A stretch of DNA of 46,335 bases. Origin: an uncultured Fibrobacter sp. GTDB lineage: Bacteria > Fibrobacterota > Fibrobacteria > Fibrobacterales > Fibrobacteraceae. The notes under the pieces were generated by a model. That model made no database searches and was not told the origin of the DNA. It worked only from the letters and a program-made list of their open reading frames with translations. Where the stretch lies: contig CAKUTF010000020.1 in NCBI GenBank assembly GCA_934691725.1, forward strand, positions 1 through 46,335. The letters are read 5' to 3'. Shown piece after piece: positions 14,341 through 21,523 of the stretch (positions are counted from its first letter, which is position 1; the number at the start of each line of letters is the position of its first letter). The translations under genes were made by a program, and so were the position numbers.

Positions 14341-15906
14341 TTATCCCCAGATGATCTCTTCATGGAAAATTCCGATATTGCTGCAGAACATTCGGCACAT
14401 ATTTTCCGCTTTAAATGTATTCCACTTGTCGATGTCGCCGCAAAACTCGGAGTTCGCGAACATTTCTTCCATATTCGTCACATTCGACACGTCCCAATTA
14501 GAAATATCGCCGCTAAAATCGGAACAGAAAAACATCCGGCTCATATTCGTCACGTTCGACACGTCCCACTTGGAAATGTCGCCGTTAAATCGGGAGCCGA
14601 AAAACATGCCGCTCATATCGGTTACGTTTGACACATCCCACTTGGAGAGGCTTTTGGTGAATGTTCCCTTTTTTATAAGTCCTTTGGTTATCCATCCATT
14701 AAAATGGGAACCCTGGAACATGTGATTCATGTCTTTGACGTTTGCCACGTTCCACTCGGAAATATCGCCGTTGAACTTTGACCCGGAAAACATGCCGTGC
14801 ATATCGGTTACGCTTGAAACGTCCCACTTGGAAATGTCCCCATTGAAACCAGATAGCAAACCTGAAAACAGACGGCTCATATCCGTAATCTTTGATACGT
14901 CGATAAAGTTCAGGTCTGCTTCCCAGCCTTCTTCATCGATTGTTTTTTCGATAAGCTTTATCAGATGTTTTTTGTTCTTGGCGATAACTTTTGTTTCTGA
15001 TTTGATTTTTGCGGGTTTCGCGGGGAAGAAGGGAATCTTTGAACTGTAAAACAGCATCTTCCGATCCCTTAATTTGGAAAGATTCCACTCGGAAATGTTA
15101 CCGTTGAAATCGGAATCGTCAAACATCTCGCTCATAAATTCCACATTTGACACATCCCACTTGGAGATGTCACCGTTGAAACGAGAGTTGTTAAACATAT
15201 ACATCATATTCTTCACATTTGACACATCCCACTTGGAAATGTCGCCGTTGAACTTTGACCAGGAAAACAGGTCGCTCATATCCGTCACGTTTGATACGTT
15301 CCACTTGGAAATGTCGCCGTTGAAACGGCTGCCCCAAAACATCCAGTTCATATTTTTCACGTTAGAAACATTCCATTTTGAAAGGTCTCCGTTGAAAATT
15401 GAATCGGAAAACATCCAACTCATGTTTGTCACGTTGGAAACATTCCATTTTGATATGTCACCGTTGAATTCGGAGTCCGCAAACATAAAGTTCATTGTTT
15501 TCACATTCGAAACGTTCCATTTGGAAATGTCTCCGTTGAAATGGCTGCCCCGAAACATCGAGTTCATATCTTTCACGTTAGAGACATTCCATTTTGAAAG
15601 GTCCCCGTTGAAAATTGAATCAGAAAACATCCAACTCATATTTGTCACGTTGGAAACATTCCATTTTGATATGTCACCGTTGAATTCGCAATCGCAAAAT
15701 ATTCCGTGCATATTGGTTACGCTCGAAACATTCCAGTTGCTGATATCTCCATTAAATTTGGAATCCATGAACATTCCGCTCATATCCGTAATCTGCGAAA
15801 CGTCGATAAAGTTCAGGTCGCATTCGTAGCCGTCTTTTTGGATTGCTTCGCGAATCAGGGCTTTCAAGTGCTTTTTGTCCTTGGCGGTAACGCTTTTTTT
15901 GGTCAT
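14341..15906 (-). CDS. DUF285 (BspA-like) repeat protein, two-module
   Basis: A 521-residue protein made almost wholly of 24-residue repeats of the form DISKWNVSNVTNMSWMFSDS-FNG, the DUF285 leucine-rich-repeat-like family. There are two modules, each opening with the same cap: KKHLKALIREAIQKDGYECD then LNFIDVSQITDMS (about 10-45), and KKHLIKLIEKTIDEEGWEAD then LNFIDVSKITDMS (about 290-330). Roughly nine repeats follow the first cap and six the second. A linker rich in Lys/Pro (IPFFPAKPAKIKSETK) joins them. No signal peptide or sorting domain is visible, although many BspA relatives are surface proteins. Two three-repeat blocks (about 15360-15475 and 15577-15691) are almost identical in DNA, offset by 216 bp. 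Such proteins often mediate binding; the ligand is unknown. Confidence 0.85.
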   Translation of the reverse strand: MTKKSVTAKDKKHLKALIREAIQKDGYECDLNFIDVSQITDMSGMFMDSKFNGDISNWNVSSVTNMHGIFCDCEFNGDISKWNVSNVTNMSWMFSDSIFNGDLSKWNVSNVKDMNSMFRGSHFNGDISKWNVSNVKTMNFMFADSEFNGDISKWNVSNVTNMSWMFSDSIFNGDLSKWNVSNVKNMNWMFWGSRFNGDISKWNVSNVTDMSDLFSWSKFNGDISKWDVSNVKNMMYMFNNSRFNGDISKWDVSNVEFMSEMFDDSDFNGNISEWNLSKLRDRKMLFYSSKIPFFPAKPAKIKSETKVIAKNKKHLIKLIEKTIDEEGWEADLNFIDVSKITDMSRLFSGLLSGFNGDISKWDVSSVTDMHGMFSGSKFNGDISEWNVANVKDMNHMFQGSHFNGWITKGLIKKGTFTKSLSKWDVSNVTDMSGMFFGSRFNGDISKWDVSNVTNMSRMFFCSDFSGDISNWDVSNVTNMEEMFANSEFCGDIDKWNTFKAENMCRMFCSNIGIFHEEIIWG

Positions 15907-16002
15907 AAATCCCTCGGTATGCAGAAAAAATCGGAAAGAGTCGCTTGCGCCCCTCTCCACGTCAAATATAGACAAAAAAATGAAGAAAATTCTCGAAAAC
16001 TA

Positions 16003-16029
16003 TTGACTACGTTTTTTTTTTCTTATACT
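16003..16029 (+). promoter_or_regulatory. Promoter candidate for the gene at 16131
   Basis: TTGACT (16003-16008) and TATACT (16024-16029) with a 15-bp, T-rich spacer. Both hexamers are close to consensus, though the spacer is 2 bp short. It drives a ~95-nt leader. Confidence 0.45.
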
Positions 16030-16043
16030 TAAGGCGTAAGGGC

Positions 16044-16107
16044 AAAGCAAGCCCCTTGCCTTGACGAGGAAAGATTTATTTCTCAAAAAGGGGAGCCGGC
16101 TTGCTTT
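16044..16107 (+). promoter_or_regulatory. Leader inverted repeat
   Basis: AAAGCAAGCC (16044-16053) pairs with GGCTTGCTTT (16098-16107), a perfect 10-bp stem across a 44-nt loop, just before the AGGA binding site of the next gene. It could be a regulatory leader structure; its function is unknown. Confidence 0.35.
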
Positions 16108-16130
16108 TCCGAATGTTTCGAGGAATGACG

Positions 16131-16814
16131 ATGAATGATTATGAAGCCGCGATTGGACAGATTCCTTTCTACCGGGTGCGTCCGTTTCTGAAGCCTTTCG
16201 TGGGGAAGCGTTACGAATCGGTTGCTCACCGGAAGCTTTTAATTGTCGGCGAGAGCCATTACGCGCCGGAGGGGGAGACGCTCCACCGGAATGTCGAGGG
16301 CTGGTATGACGGCTCTACCCAAGTGACCGAAGCGATGCCGCTCTACTGGAATTGCTTCACGCGGCGGACTTTTGCCGATTTCAAGGCCGGGCGTTTTTCG
16401 AAGGCGATACTCGGGGAACTAGGCGCGCTTTGCGGAGCGGAAAATCCCGCGGAAGAAGTCGCTTTCTGCAACTACTTTTTGCGCCCGGCGGATAACAGTG
16501 TAAAAACGTTTGGAAAAATCTGCACGGAACTCGACCGGAAAATGTCCGCGGAAAACTTTGCGCGCGTGTTGGCGGCTCTTTCGCCGGATGTCGTGTGCTT
16601 TGCGTCGAAAGAAGCGATCGTTTCTGCAGAAAAGTATTTCCCGAAATTTTTCGGCAAGGAAATTTGGAATCGGGATTACGGTTACGTTTTTTGGGTGTAT
16701 CATCCGTCGTTTGGAAATTGGGACCGCCATACGGACGATCCGAATTTCCACGGGCTTACCAGCCGGGAATTTTTCCGGGAACAGCTTTCCGAAAACTGGC
16801 TTTTAAAAGTTTAA
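16131..16814 (+). CDS. Possible uracil-DNA glycosylase-superfamily protein
   Basis: A 227-residue soluble protein. Pattern resembling the UDG fold: KLLIVGESHYAPEG near the N-terminus (position of the GExPG motif), PDVVCFASKEA in the middle and WVYHPSFGNWDR near the C-terminus (position of the HPS motif). The order and spacing fit that superfamily, but the key residues are not the classical ones, so activity on DNA is uncertain. Start: ATG 16131 has AGGA 6 nt upstream; ATG 16125 would abut it. It is the first gene of a plus-strand run continuing to 19814. Confidence 0.5.
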   Translation: MNDYEAAIGQIPFYRVRPFLKPFVGKRYESVAHRKLLIVGESHYAPEGETLHRNVEGWYDGSTQVTEAMPLYWNCFTRRTFADFKAGRFSKAILGELGALCGAENPAEEVAFCNYFLRPADNSVKTFGKICTELDRKMSAENFARVLAALSPDVVCFASKEAIVSAEKYFPKFFGKEIWNRDYGYVFWVYHPSFGNWDRHTDDPNFHGLTSREFFREQLSENWLLKV

Positions 16815-16834
16815 CATAAACCAAGGAGATAGCT

Positions 16835-16933
16835 ATGGGTTACTATTGCAAGAAATGCGGGCGTTCATTTAACAATCTTCAGGTTTTGGTGAACTGTGGC
16901 TGCGCCAAGGGCGGTCGCTGCGAACCGCTTTAA
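16835..16933 (+). CDS. Very small zinc-ribbon protein
   Basis: A 32-residue open frame: MGYYCKKCGRSFNNLQ, then a tail with C21, C23 and C29. Cys5 and Cys8 form a CxxC knuckle and Cys21/Cys23 a CxC, enough for one zinc site. AAGGAG lies 7 nt before the ATG. It resembles small YYCKxCG proteins that I recall from related gut bacteria, but looks shorter. It lies 20 bp after the previous gene and 16 bp before the next, so it is probably co-transcribed. Confidence 0.65.
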   Translation: MGYYCKKCGRSFNNLQVLVNCGCAKGGRCEPL

Positions 16934-16949
16934 TCGGGGAGAAGAAAAA

Positions 16950-17381
16950 ATGGATTTTGAAAAGTTGAAAAATGCAGCGGCAAAGGCCGCTTCGACGGTG
17001 GCGGAAACCGCGGAAAAGTCTTCGGCAGTGCTGAAGTCGGCGGAAAACTTTACGTCAAAGCTAAATGATGTCGCGAAGAACGCTTTTGCGGAAAAGGCCG
17101 AAGCGAAAGAGGTTCCGAGCGCTCCGCACGATGCTGAAAATGCGCAAGTCGGGGAGGTTTCGGATACAAATCTTTCCGAAAAAACGGTCCAGGGGCCAGT
17201 CAATACGGCTGCCGTTCATATCATCAAGGCGGTAAGCGTCGTCATCCCGGCGGCAAAAGGGCTTTTGAAGTTTGCCGAGAAGACGTCTAAGACCTTGACA
17301 CTTATCAAGTTTTTCTTGATTGCGATTCTGGTCTTTTTGGCCTTGATCTTTGTCGGTGTTGTCGTTTCGATTGTGGTGTAG
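16950..17381 (+). CDS. Helical, tail-anchored protein of unknown function
   Basis: A 143-residue protein. Residues 1-60 are an Ala/Lys/Glu-rich amphipathic helix (DFEKLKNAAAKAASTVAETA), 60-90 a Glu/Ala/Pro linker, 90-118 a second amphipathic stretch, and 119-143 a strong hydrophobic tail ending at the C-terminus (FFLIAILVFLALIFVGVVVS). No signal peptide, so a tail-anchored inner-membrane protein is expected. GGGGAGAAG provides the binding site. Base composition is like the GC-richer native genes, unlike the next two genes. Not recognised. Confidence 0.7.
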   Translation: MDFEKLKNAAAKAASTVAETAEKSSAVLKSAENFTSKLNDVAKNAFAEKAEAKEVPSAPHDAENAQVGEVSDTNLSEKTVQGPVNTAAVHIIKAVSVVIPAAKGLLKFAEKTSKTLTLIKFFLIAILVFLALIFVGVVVSIVV

Positions 17382-17408
17382 TTAAATCTTCAATGTTAAA
17401 GGATGGTG

Positions 17409-17474
17409 ATGATGCCTCTTTGGTTATACATCGTAATTGCCTGTAGAAAAAGGGGAGGCTTTGAATTAATATGA
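17409..17474 (+). CDS. Candidate leader peptide coupled to the next gene
   Basis: A 21-residue frame, MMPLWLYIVIACRKRGGFEL-I: a short hydrophobic stretch followed by CRKRGG. AAAGGA lies just before it, and its stop codon overlaps the start of the next gene (ATGA, 17471-17474), which suggests translational coupling. It is too short to be sure that it is real. Confidence 0.35.
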   Translation: MMPLWLYIVIACRKRGGFELI

Positions 17475-18490
17475 GCTTAAAAGGTTTTAAGAAAATCGCA
17501 AAAGTCGTTAGTGGTGTGCAGGCTTATCAAGACCGGAAGGAAGCGAATGCGATAAAGGCTTCGTCGGAAGAACTCTATAATCATTGGAAAAAAGAATCTG
17601 AGGTTGTTGGAAAAAGTGTAAACGACTCTATTGCTAATTTGCGTGAAGTTCGATTGAATTGCTTAAATACGCGAGGTCGTTTTTTAAGCTGTTTAAGAGA
17701 TTTGAAGCAAAAGAATAAAGGTTTGGCCTTTGAAATTTTAGATGATATCGAGACTTCTCAAAAAGTATTAAATGAGCTTGGGTCATTGGAAATGAGCTCA
17801 TCCGAAATTCTTGAAGGGACTGTAACGACTGGGGCGTTGGGGACAGTTGCTTTTTTGGGTGCGAAAAAAGTAATTCCTGGTGTCGTAGAAGATTTTGTTA
17901 AAAATTATGGTACAGCATCAACAGGGAAACCCATCAAAGAATTGAAAGGTGCTGCCGCTAATAATGCTATGTATGCTAACCTTGGCGGCGGTTCGATTGC
18001 TTTGGGTGGTGGCGGAATCGCTGCTGGTAAAGTGGCTATGGCGGCGATTACCATGAAAGGAGCAGTTGTGGCGACTGGTGGCGTGGCAATTGCTACTGTC
18101 GGAATTATAGCTTCGCGTCATTTTTCAAAAAAATTGACAGAGGCCAAGGAATATGAAAAGGCGGTATCAATTGAAGTAGAAAAATTAAAAAACAACATTA
18201 CTCTATGGCAAAGCCTTCAGCAGAGAGCTAACGAACTAAAAGAGGTGACGCTTGAAGTAGAAAGCAAGGCTATAAGGGCTTTAAATCTTTTGGAACCCTT
18301 GGTGCCCGATTTTGATTTTGGTTCAAATTCTCATTTAAAGTCTTTCCAACAATGTGGTTTGTTCATAAAAGCCCTAGTGGAATTGGTAAATGTGCCACTG
18401 ACCGATGCTCAAGGAAATATGACTTTAGAAAGTGAACAAATCATTCAAAAGACGCATACCCTTTTAAATTCTGAACTTGAGAGGTCTTGA
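17471..18490 (+). CDS. Coiled-coil / glycine-rich hydrophobic protein, unknown
   Basis: A 339-residue protein, not recognised. Residues 20-110 are helical and charged (coiled-coil-like), 118-215 hydrophobic and glycine-rich with two or three possible membrane passes (TTGALGTVAFLGAKK, GGGSIALGGGGIAAGKVAMA, GAVVATGGVAIATVGIIAS), 218-270 helical again, then a soluble tail. This helix-hydrophobic hairpin-helix layout is like membrane-inserting helical proteins, including pore formers, but that is only a shape argument. The DNA is visibly AT-rich (AAA, TTA, AAT codons) compared with both sides. Its stop overlaps the next start (TGATG). Confidence 0.65.
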   Translation: MSLKGFKKIAKVVSGVQAYQDRKEANAIKASSEELYNHWKKESEVVGKSVNDSIANLREVRLNCLNTRGRFLSCLRDLKQKNKGLAFEILDDIETSQKVLNELGSLEMSSSEILEGTVTTGALGTVAFLGAKKVIPGVVEDFVKNYGTASTGKPIKELKGAAANNAMYANLGGGSIALGGGGIAAGKVAMAAITMKGAVVATGGVAIATVGIIASRHFSKKLTEAKEYEKAVSIEVEKLKNNITLWQSLQQRANELKEVTLEVESKAIRALNLLEPLVPDFDFGSNSHLKSFQQCGLFIKALVELVNVPLTDAQGNMTLESEQIIQKTHTLLNSELERS

Positions 18491-18939
18491 TGTCGAATAA
18501 AGAATTAACGGAAAAGGATTTGACTTTTACGTTGCTAAAGCCAAATGGTTCCGGTTTTCAGATTAACGCTCCCGTTGATGCCCTGGGGGTTATTTCGAAT
18601 ATTGTAAATGCGGCGTCGGCGGTTGGTCAATTTTGCGAACAGGAAGAAACAAAGCGATGTGAAATTGAAAAGGAAAAGCAAATTGCGATAGAGAAGATTA
18701 AAACCCAACGAGAGATATTTTTAACCTATTTGGATAAAACTTTTGATGAACGAAAAGCGAGCTTTGCGAAATATTTTGATGTGGTGGATGATGCGATACA
18801 AAAGGGAAATTTGCAACAATTAGCGATAGGATTGAATCATATTACCGATTTGGCAAAATCGTCTCCGTTCAAGAATCTTCTTGATTTAAAATCAGTCGGA
18901 GCCGCTTTGGAGAATAAAAATACAGAATGGGATTTTTGA
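18490..18939 (+). CDS. Small coiled-coil protein coupled to the previous gene
   Basis: A 149-residue protein, not recognised. A beta-type N-terminus (LTFTLLKPNGSGFQINAPVD) is followed by a small hydrophobic stretch (ALGVISNIVNAASAVGQF), a long charged helix at about 55-100 (EETKRCEIEKEKQIAIEKIK) and a helical end. ATG 18490 overlaps the previous stop. It is AT-rich like its neighbour, so the two probably arrived together. The last 13 bp overlap the start of the next, GC-richer gene. The two proteins plausibly form a complex. Confidence 0.65.
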   Translation: MSNKELTEKDLTFTLLKPNGSGFQINAPVDALGVISNIVNAASAVGQFCEQEETKRCEIEKEKQIAIEKIKTQREIFLTYLDKTFDERKASFAKYFDVVDDAIQKGNLQQLAIGLNHITDLAKSSPFKNLLDLKSVGAALENKNTEWDF

Positions 18940-19814
18940 CTAAATTCCCCCTCCTCCTCGCCGCATCCGTCATCGCGGCAAGCACAAATTCCGAACCGAT
19001 TGTCTATGGCTACGGCGAAGGCGTCTATACGAAGCTTTCTTTTCCGGGAGTTCGTGCGGAATGCGGAATGGCGGCGGAACTTGCCAAGCGGGGAATCGTT
19101 ACCGAAGCGGTGCCCTACGAGCCGTCTCCCGATGTCGGTCGTGTGCAGCTTGTGACCATCGAGCCGGACAAATTGACGGATACCGTTTCGGCGGAAATGA
19201 CAATCCGGCGGTCGATGCTCTCGGAACGCGTTGAGAACCCCTTGGTGAACGATCCTGTCGTCATTCTCTTTAATAGCCTTTTCAAGACCGGATGGGGCGA
19301 ACAGGGGAACCGCTTGCCGCCTTACCCGCGACAACTGGATGCAATGGGGGAGAGCGATTTTTTGACGCCGAAGGCTCTTTCTTCGGAAGAGGCGTTTTCC
19401 GCCCGTTTTCAGGTAGCTGTCGAGAAGAAAAATTCTTCGCCTGCATTGCATTTCTGGGGAAGTTTTAAGGCGGAAACAATTGACGATTTGGGTCGCGAAT
19501 TTTCCATTTACTATCCTATCCAAAAGAACGAGATGAATGGGAACGGTCCGTTTTTTTCCTACAAGGGAAGCTTTTCAGCGACATTTCGGGATGCCGCGGC
19601 GGATGTAGCTTATGAAATCGAAGCAGCCCGAGGCGTCCCGGTGAAGACGGTCGTGTCGATGGCGGGAAAGGTTATCAAGGAATGCAGAGTGGCAGGCGAT
19701 GCGTTTGACTGGGCTAGCTACACGCTCAACTGCAAGGATTTCCGCTTTTCCAAAACATTTCATTCGACGCCAAAGATCCGCGAATATGAAATCGCGGAAG
19801 AGGCGGAACCGTGA
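18927..19814 (+). CDS. Exported protein of unknown function
   Basis: A 295-residue protein. Signal peptide-like N-terminus (MGFLTKFPLLLAASVIAAST); the rest is soluble with no motif that I know. Two cysteines (residues about 46 and 270) could form a disulfide. It starts inside the end of the AT-rich gene (13-bp overlap), so it is probably in the same transcript, but its codon use is that of the surrounding chromosome. It precedes two FISUMP lipoproteins. Confidence 0.65.
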   Translation: MGFLTKFPLLLAASVIAASTNSEPIVYGYGEGVYTKLSFPGVRAECGMAAELAKRGIVTEAVPYEPSPDVGRVQLVTIEPDKLTDTVSAEMTIRRSMLSERVENPLVNDPVVILFNSLFKTGWGEQGNRLPPYPRQLDAMGESDFLTPKALSSEEAFSARFQVAVEKKNSSPALHFWGSFKAETIDDLGREFSIYYPIQKNEMNGNGPFFSYKGSFSATFRDAAADVAYEIEAARGVPVKTVVSMAGKVIKECRVAGDAFDWASYTLNCKDFRFSKTFHSTPKIREYEIAEEAEP

Positions 19815-19865
19815 AAAAGTTCGGAGAATTAAAAATTCAATGCGTTTAACCAGAAGGAGGCCGTG

Positions 19866-21056
19866 ATGAAAACTTTCAATCTTTCGCTTTCGGGGCTTTG
19901 CTTTGCAGGGCTTTTTCTTGCCGCCTGCGGCGACGATGTCACAAAGGTAAGCAACGTGACGAACGAGGTGACGGGAATCGAAGTCGTCGCATCGGCGGAT
20001 TCGCTCGGCAAGTGTACGGCGGATCATTCGGGCGAAGTGATGTTCGCGCGAAAGGAAAACTCGGTCTATGTGTGCGCGGATTCTGCCTGGACGAATGTTT
20101 CCCCGGCGGGTAAGGACGGAATCGATGGCGCAGACGGTGCCAAAGGCGAAGATGGCAAGGACGGAAGCTCGTGCGTTGTTTCGCCGCTTTCCGATAGTTC
20201 GGGCTACAAGGTTGTCTGTGACGGGGATTCCGTCGGCGTGATTCTCAACGGGAAAGACGGCTTGGACGGCAAGGATGGGGCTGATGGCGCAGACGGCGAT
20301 AAAGGCGAAGCGGGGCAAGACGGCGTGGGCTGTTCGCTTGCGGACAACGGCGACGGCACCTTGACGCAGGTCTGCGGGGCGGATTCGGCTACTTTGTATA
20401 AGGCGTTTTGCGGAGAGAATCCGTATGACCCGGAAAAAAGCCTCTGCGACAGTCGCGACGGGCAGGTTTACCGGACGGTCAAAATCGGCGAACAGGTTTG
20501 GATGGCGGAGAACCTGAACTACGCGTATGAAGCTTCGACGGCAAAAAGCTTTTGCTATGAAAATTCAAACGATTCCTGTGGCAAATACGGCAGGCTTTAT
20601 ATGTGGTCCGCGGCGATGGATTCGGCAGGCATTTTTGGCGAGAGCGGAAAGCTTTGCGGTGACGGCGTCGCGTGTTCTCCGTCCGCAGTCGTTCGCGGTG
20701 TCTGCCCCGATGGCTTCCACTTGCCGGATACTTCGGAATGGAATGCCCTCGAAGCGTTTGTATTAGAAAATAGCGGCGGGGAAAGCGTCGCACTGAGTCT
20801 CCGGTCGCAAAGCTGGGAGAAAAACGGCGAGGCCGGTCTGGACCTCTTCGGGTTTAACGCGCTTCCGGCAGGAAATCGAAACAATGACGAGGAATTTATC
20901 CGTGCCGGCGGATATGCCCTGTTTTGGACGGCGACAGCTGTTGATAGCGCGACAATCGGAGCCTTTTGTCGTTACCTGAAGAATGGCGATTCCGGTTTGC
21001 TTCGGGATACTCCGTTGAAAAAGAACGCCTTCTCGGTCCGCTGCATCAAAGATTAG
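19866..21056 (+). CDS. FISUMP-domain lipoprotein with collagen-like repeats (1)
   Basis: A 396-residue surface lipoprotein. The signal peptide ends in FLAAC (lipid cysteine at about residue 21), then comes a conserved segment LGKCTADHSGEVMFARKENS shared with the next paralogue. Two collagen-like stretches of GxD triplets follow (KDGIDGADGAKGEDGKDG; KDGLDGKDGADGADGDKGEA). The C-terminal ~195 residues are the Fibrobacter major paralogous domain (VYRTVKIGEQVWMAENLNYA ... YGRLYMWSAAMDSA ... VCPDGFHLPDTSEW ... FSVRCIKD). The domain is typical of Fibrobacter and its function is unknown; surface binding is often assumed. ATG 19866 is preferred to the GTG at 19863; the site is AAGGAGG. Confidence 0.9.
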   Translation: MKTFNLSLSGLCFAGLFLAACGDDVTKVSNVTNEVTGIEVVASADSLGKCTADHSGEVMFARKENSVYVCADSAWTNVSPAGKDGIDGADGAKGEDGKDGSSCVVSPLSDSSGYKVVCDGDSVGVILNGKDGLDGKDGADGADGDKGEAGQDGVGCSLADNGDGTLTQVCGADSATLYKAFCGENPYDPEKSLCDSRDGQVYRTVKIGEQVWMAENLNYAYEASTAKSFCYENSNDSCGKYGRLYMWSAAMDSAGIFGESGKLCGDGVACSPSAVVRGVCPDGFHLPDTSEWNALEAFVLENSGGESVALSLRSQSWEKNGEAGLDLFGFNALPAGNRNNDEEFIRAGGYALFWTATAVDSATIGAFCRYLKNGDSGLLRDTPLKKNAFSVRCIKD

Positions 21057-21059
21057 CCC

Positions 21060-21450
21060 GGGCTTTGTTGATGGATTTCAGGAATCAGTGGTCAGAGGCT
21101 AGTGAGCAGTTAGCAATGAGGAATTGGCTGTCTAGCGAGTTCAGAACTTAGAGCTTAGCTCGACAAGCTCGCTAGCCTGTCATTATCGGGCTTAGCTCGA
21201 CAAGCTCGCTAACCTGTCAAATCCCATTCCTTAAAGGGGATTCCCCGGTCAAGCCGGGGAATGACATCGTAGCGAGCTGGGGAATGACAGAAGAGCATTA
21301 GAGCTTAGATTTACAGGCGTCGATGTTCTTGAATCTCGGAAGTTTAACGTTCGCAGACTCATTTCTCATTGCTCATTGCTAATTGCCTTAGACGTCTGCG
21401 GCCTAATCCCTCGTTCCGCAGGATGGCGGGCGGGCTTGCGAATGTCTAAA
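21060..21450. repeat. Mosaic intergenic repeat region 2 with palindromic element
   Basis: No gene is seen between the two FISUMP lipoproteins. The stretch holds AGTGAGCAGTTAGCAATGAG-type words, two copies of GCTTAGCTCGACAAGCTCGC (about 21153-21214) and the element CATTCCTTAAAGGGGATTCC followed by an ATTCCCCGG / CCGGGGAAT palindrome (about 21239-21262). A reversed GACGTCTGCGGCCTA occurs at about 21388. The element recurs at 38397-38470. Confidence 0.7.
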
Positions 21451-21523
21451 ACGGGCTTTGCAAAAACGGTTTGATATTTTTATGTTTTTGCCTGTTAAAA
21501 AAGTTTTTTGTAAGGAGAAATGT

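Noticed and set aside
15074..15829. Open frame of 251 codons on the plus strand opposite the DUF285 gene
   Set aside because: It is the antisense of a repetitive coding sequence, so its repeats merely mirror the real gene. No binding site or start context.
14341..15906. Regular repeats that could suggest a CRISPR array
   Set aside because: The 72-bp periodicity is the coding repeat of the DUF285 protein, with an unbroken frame and no conserved repeat/variable spacer pattern.
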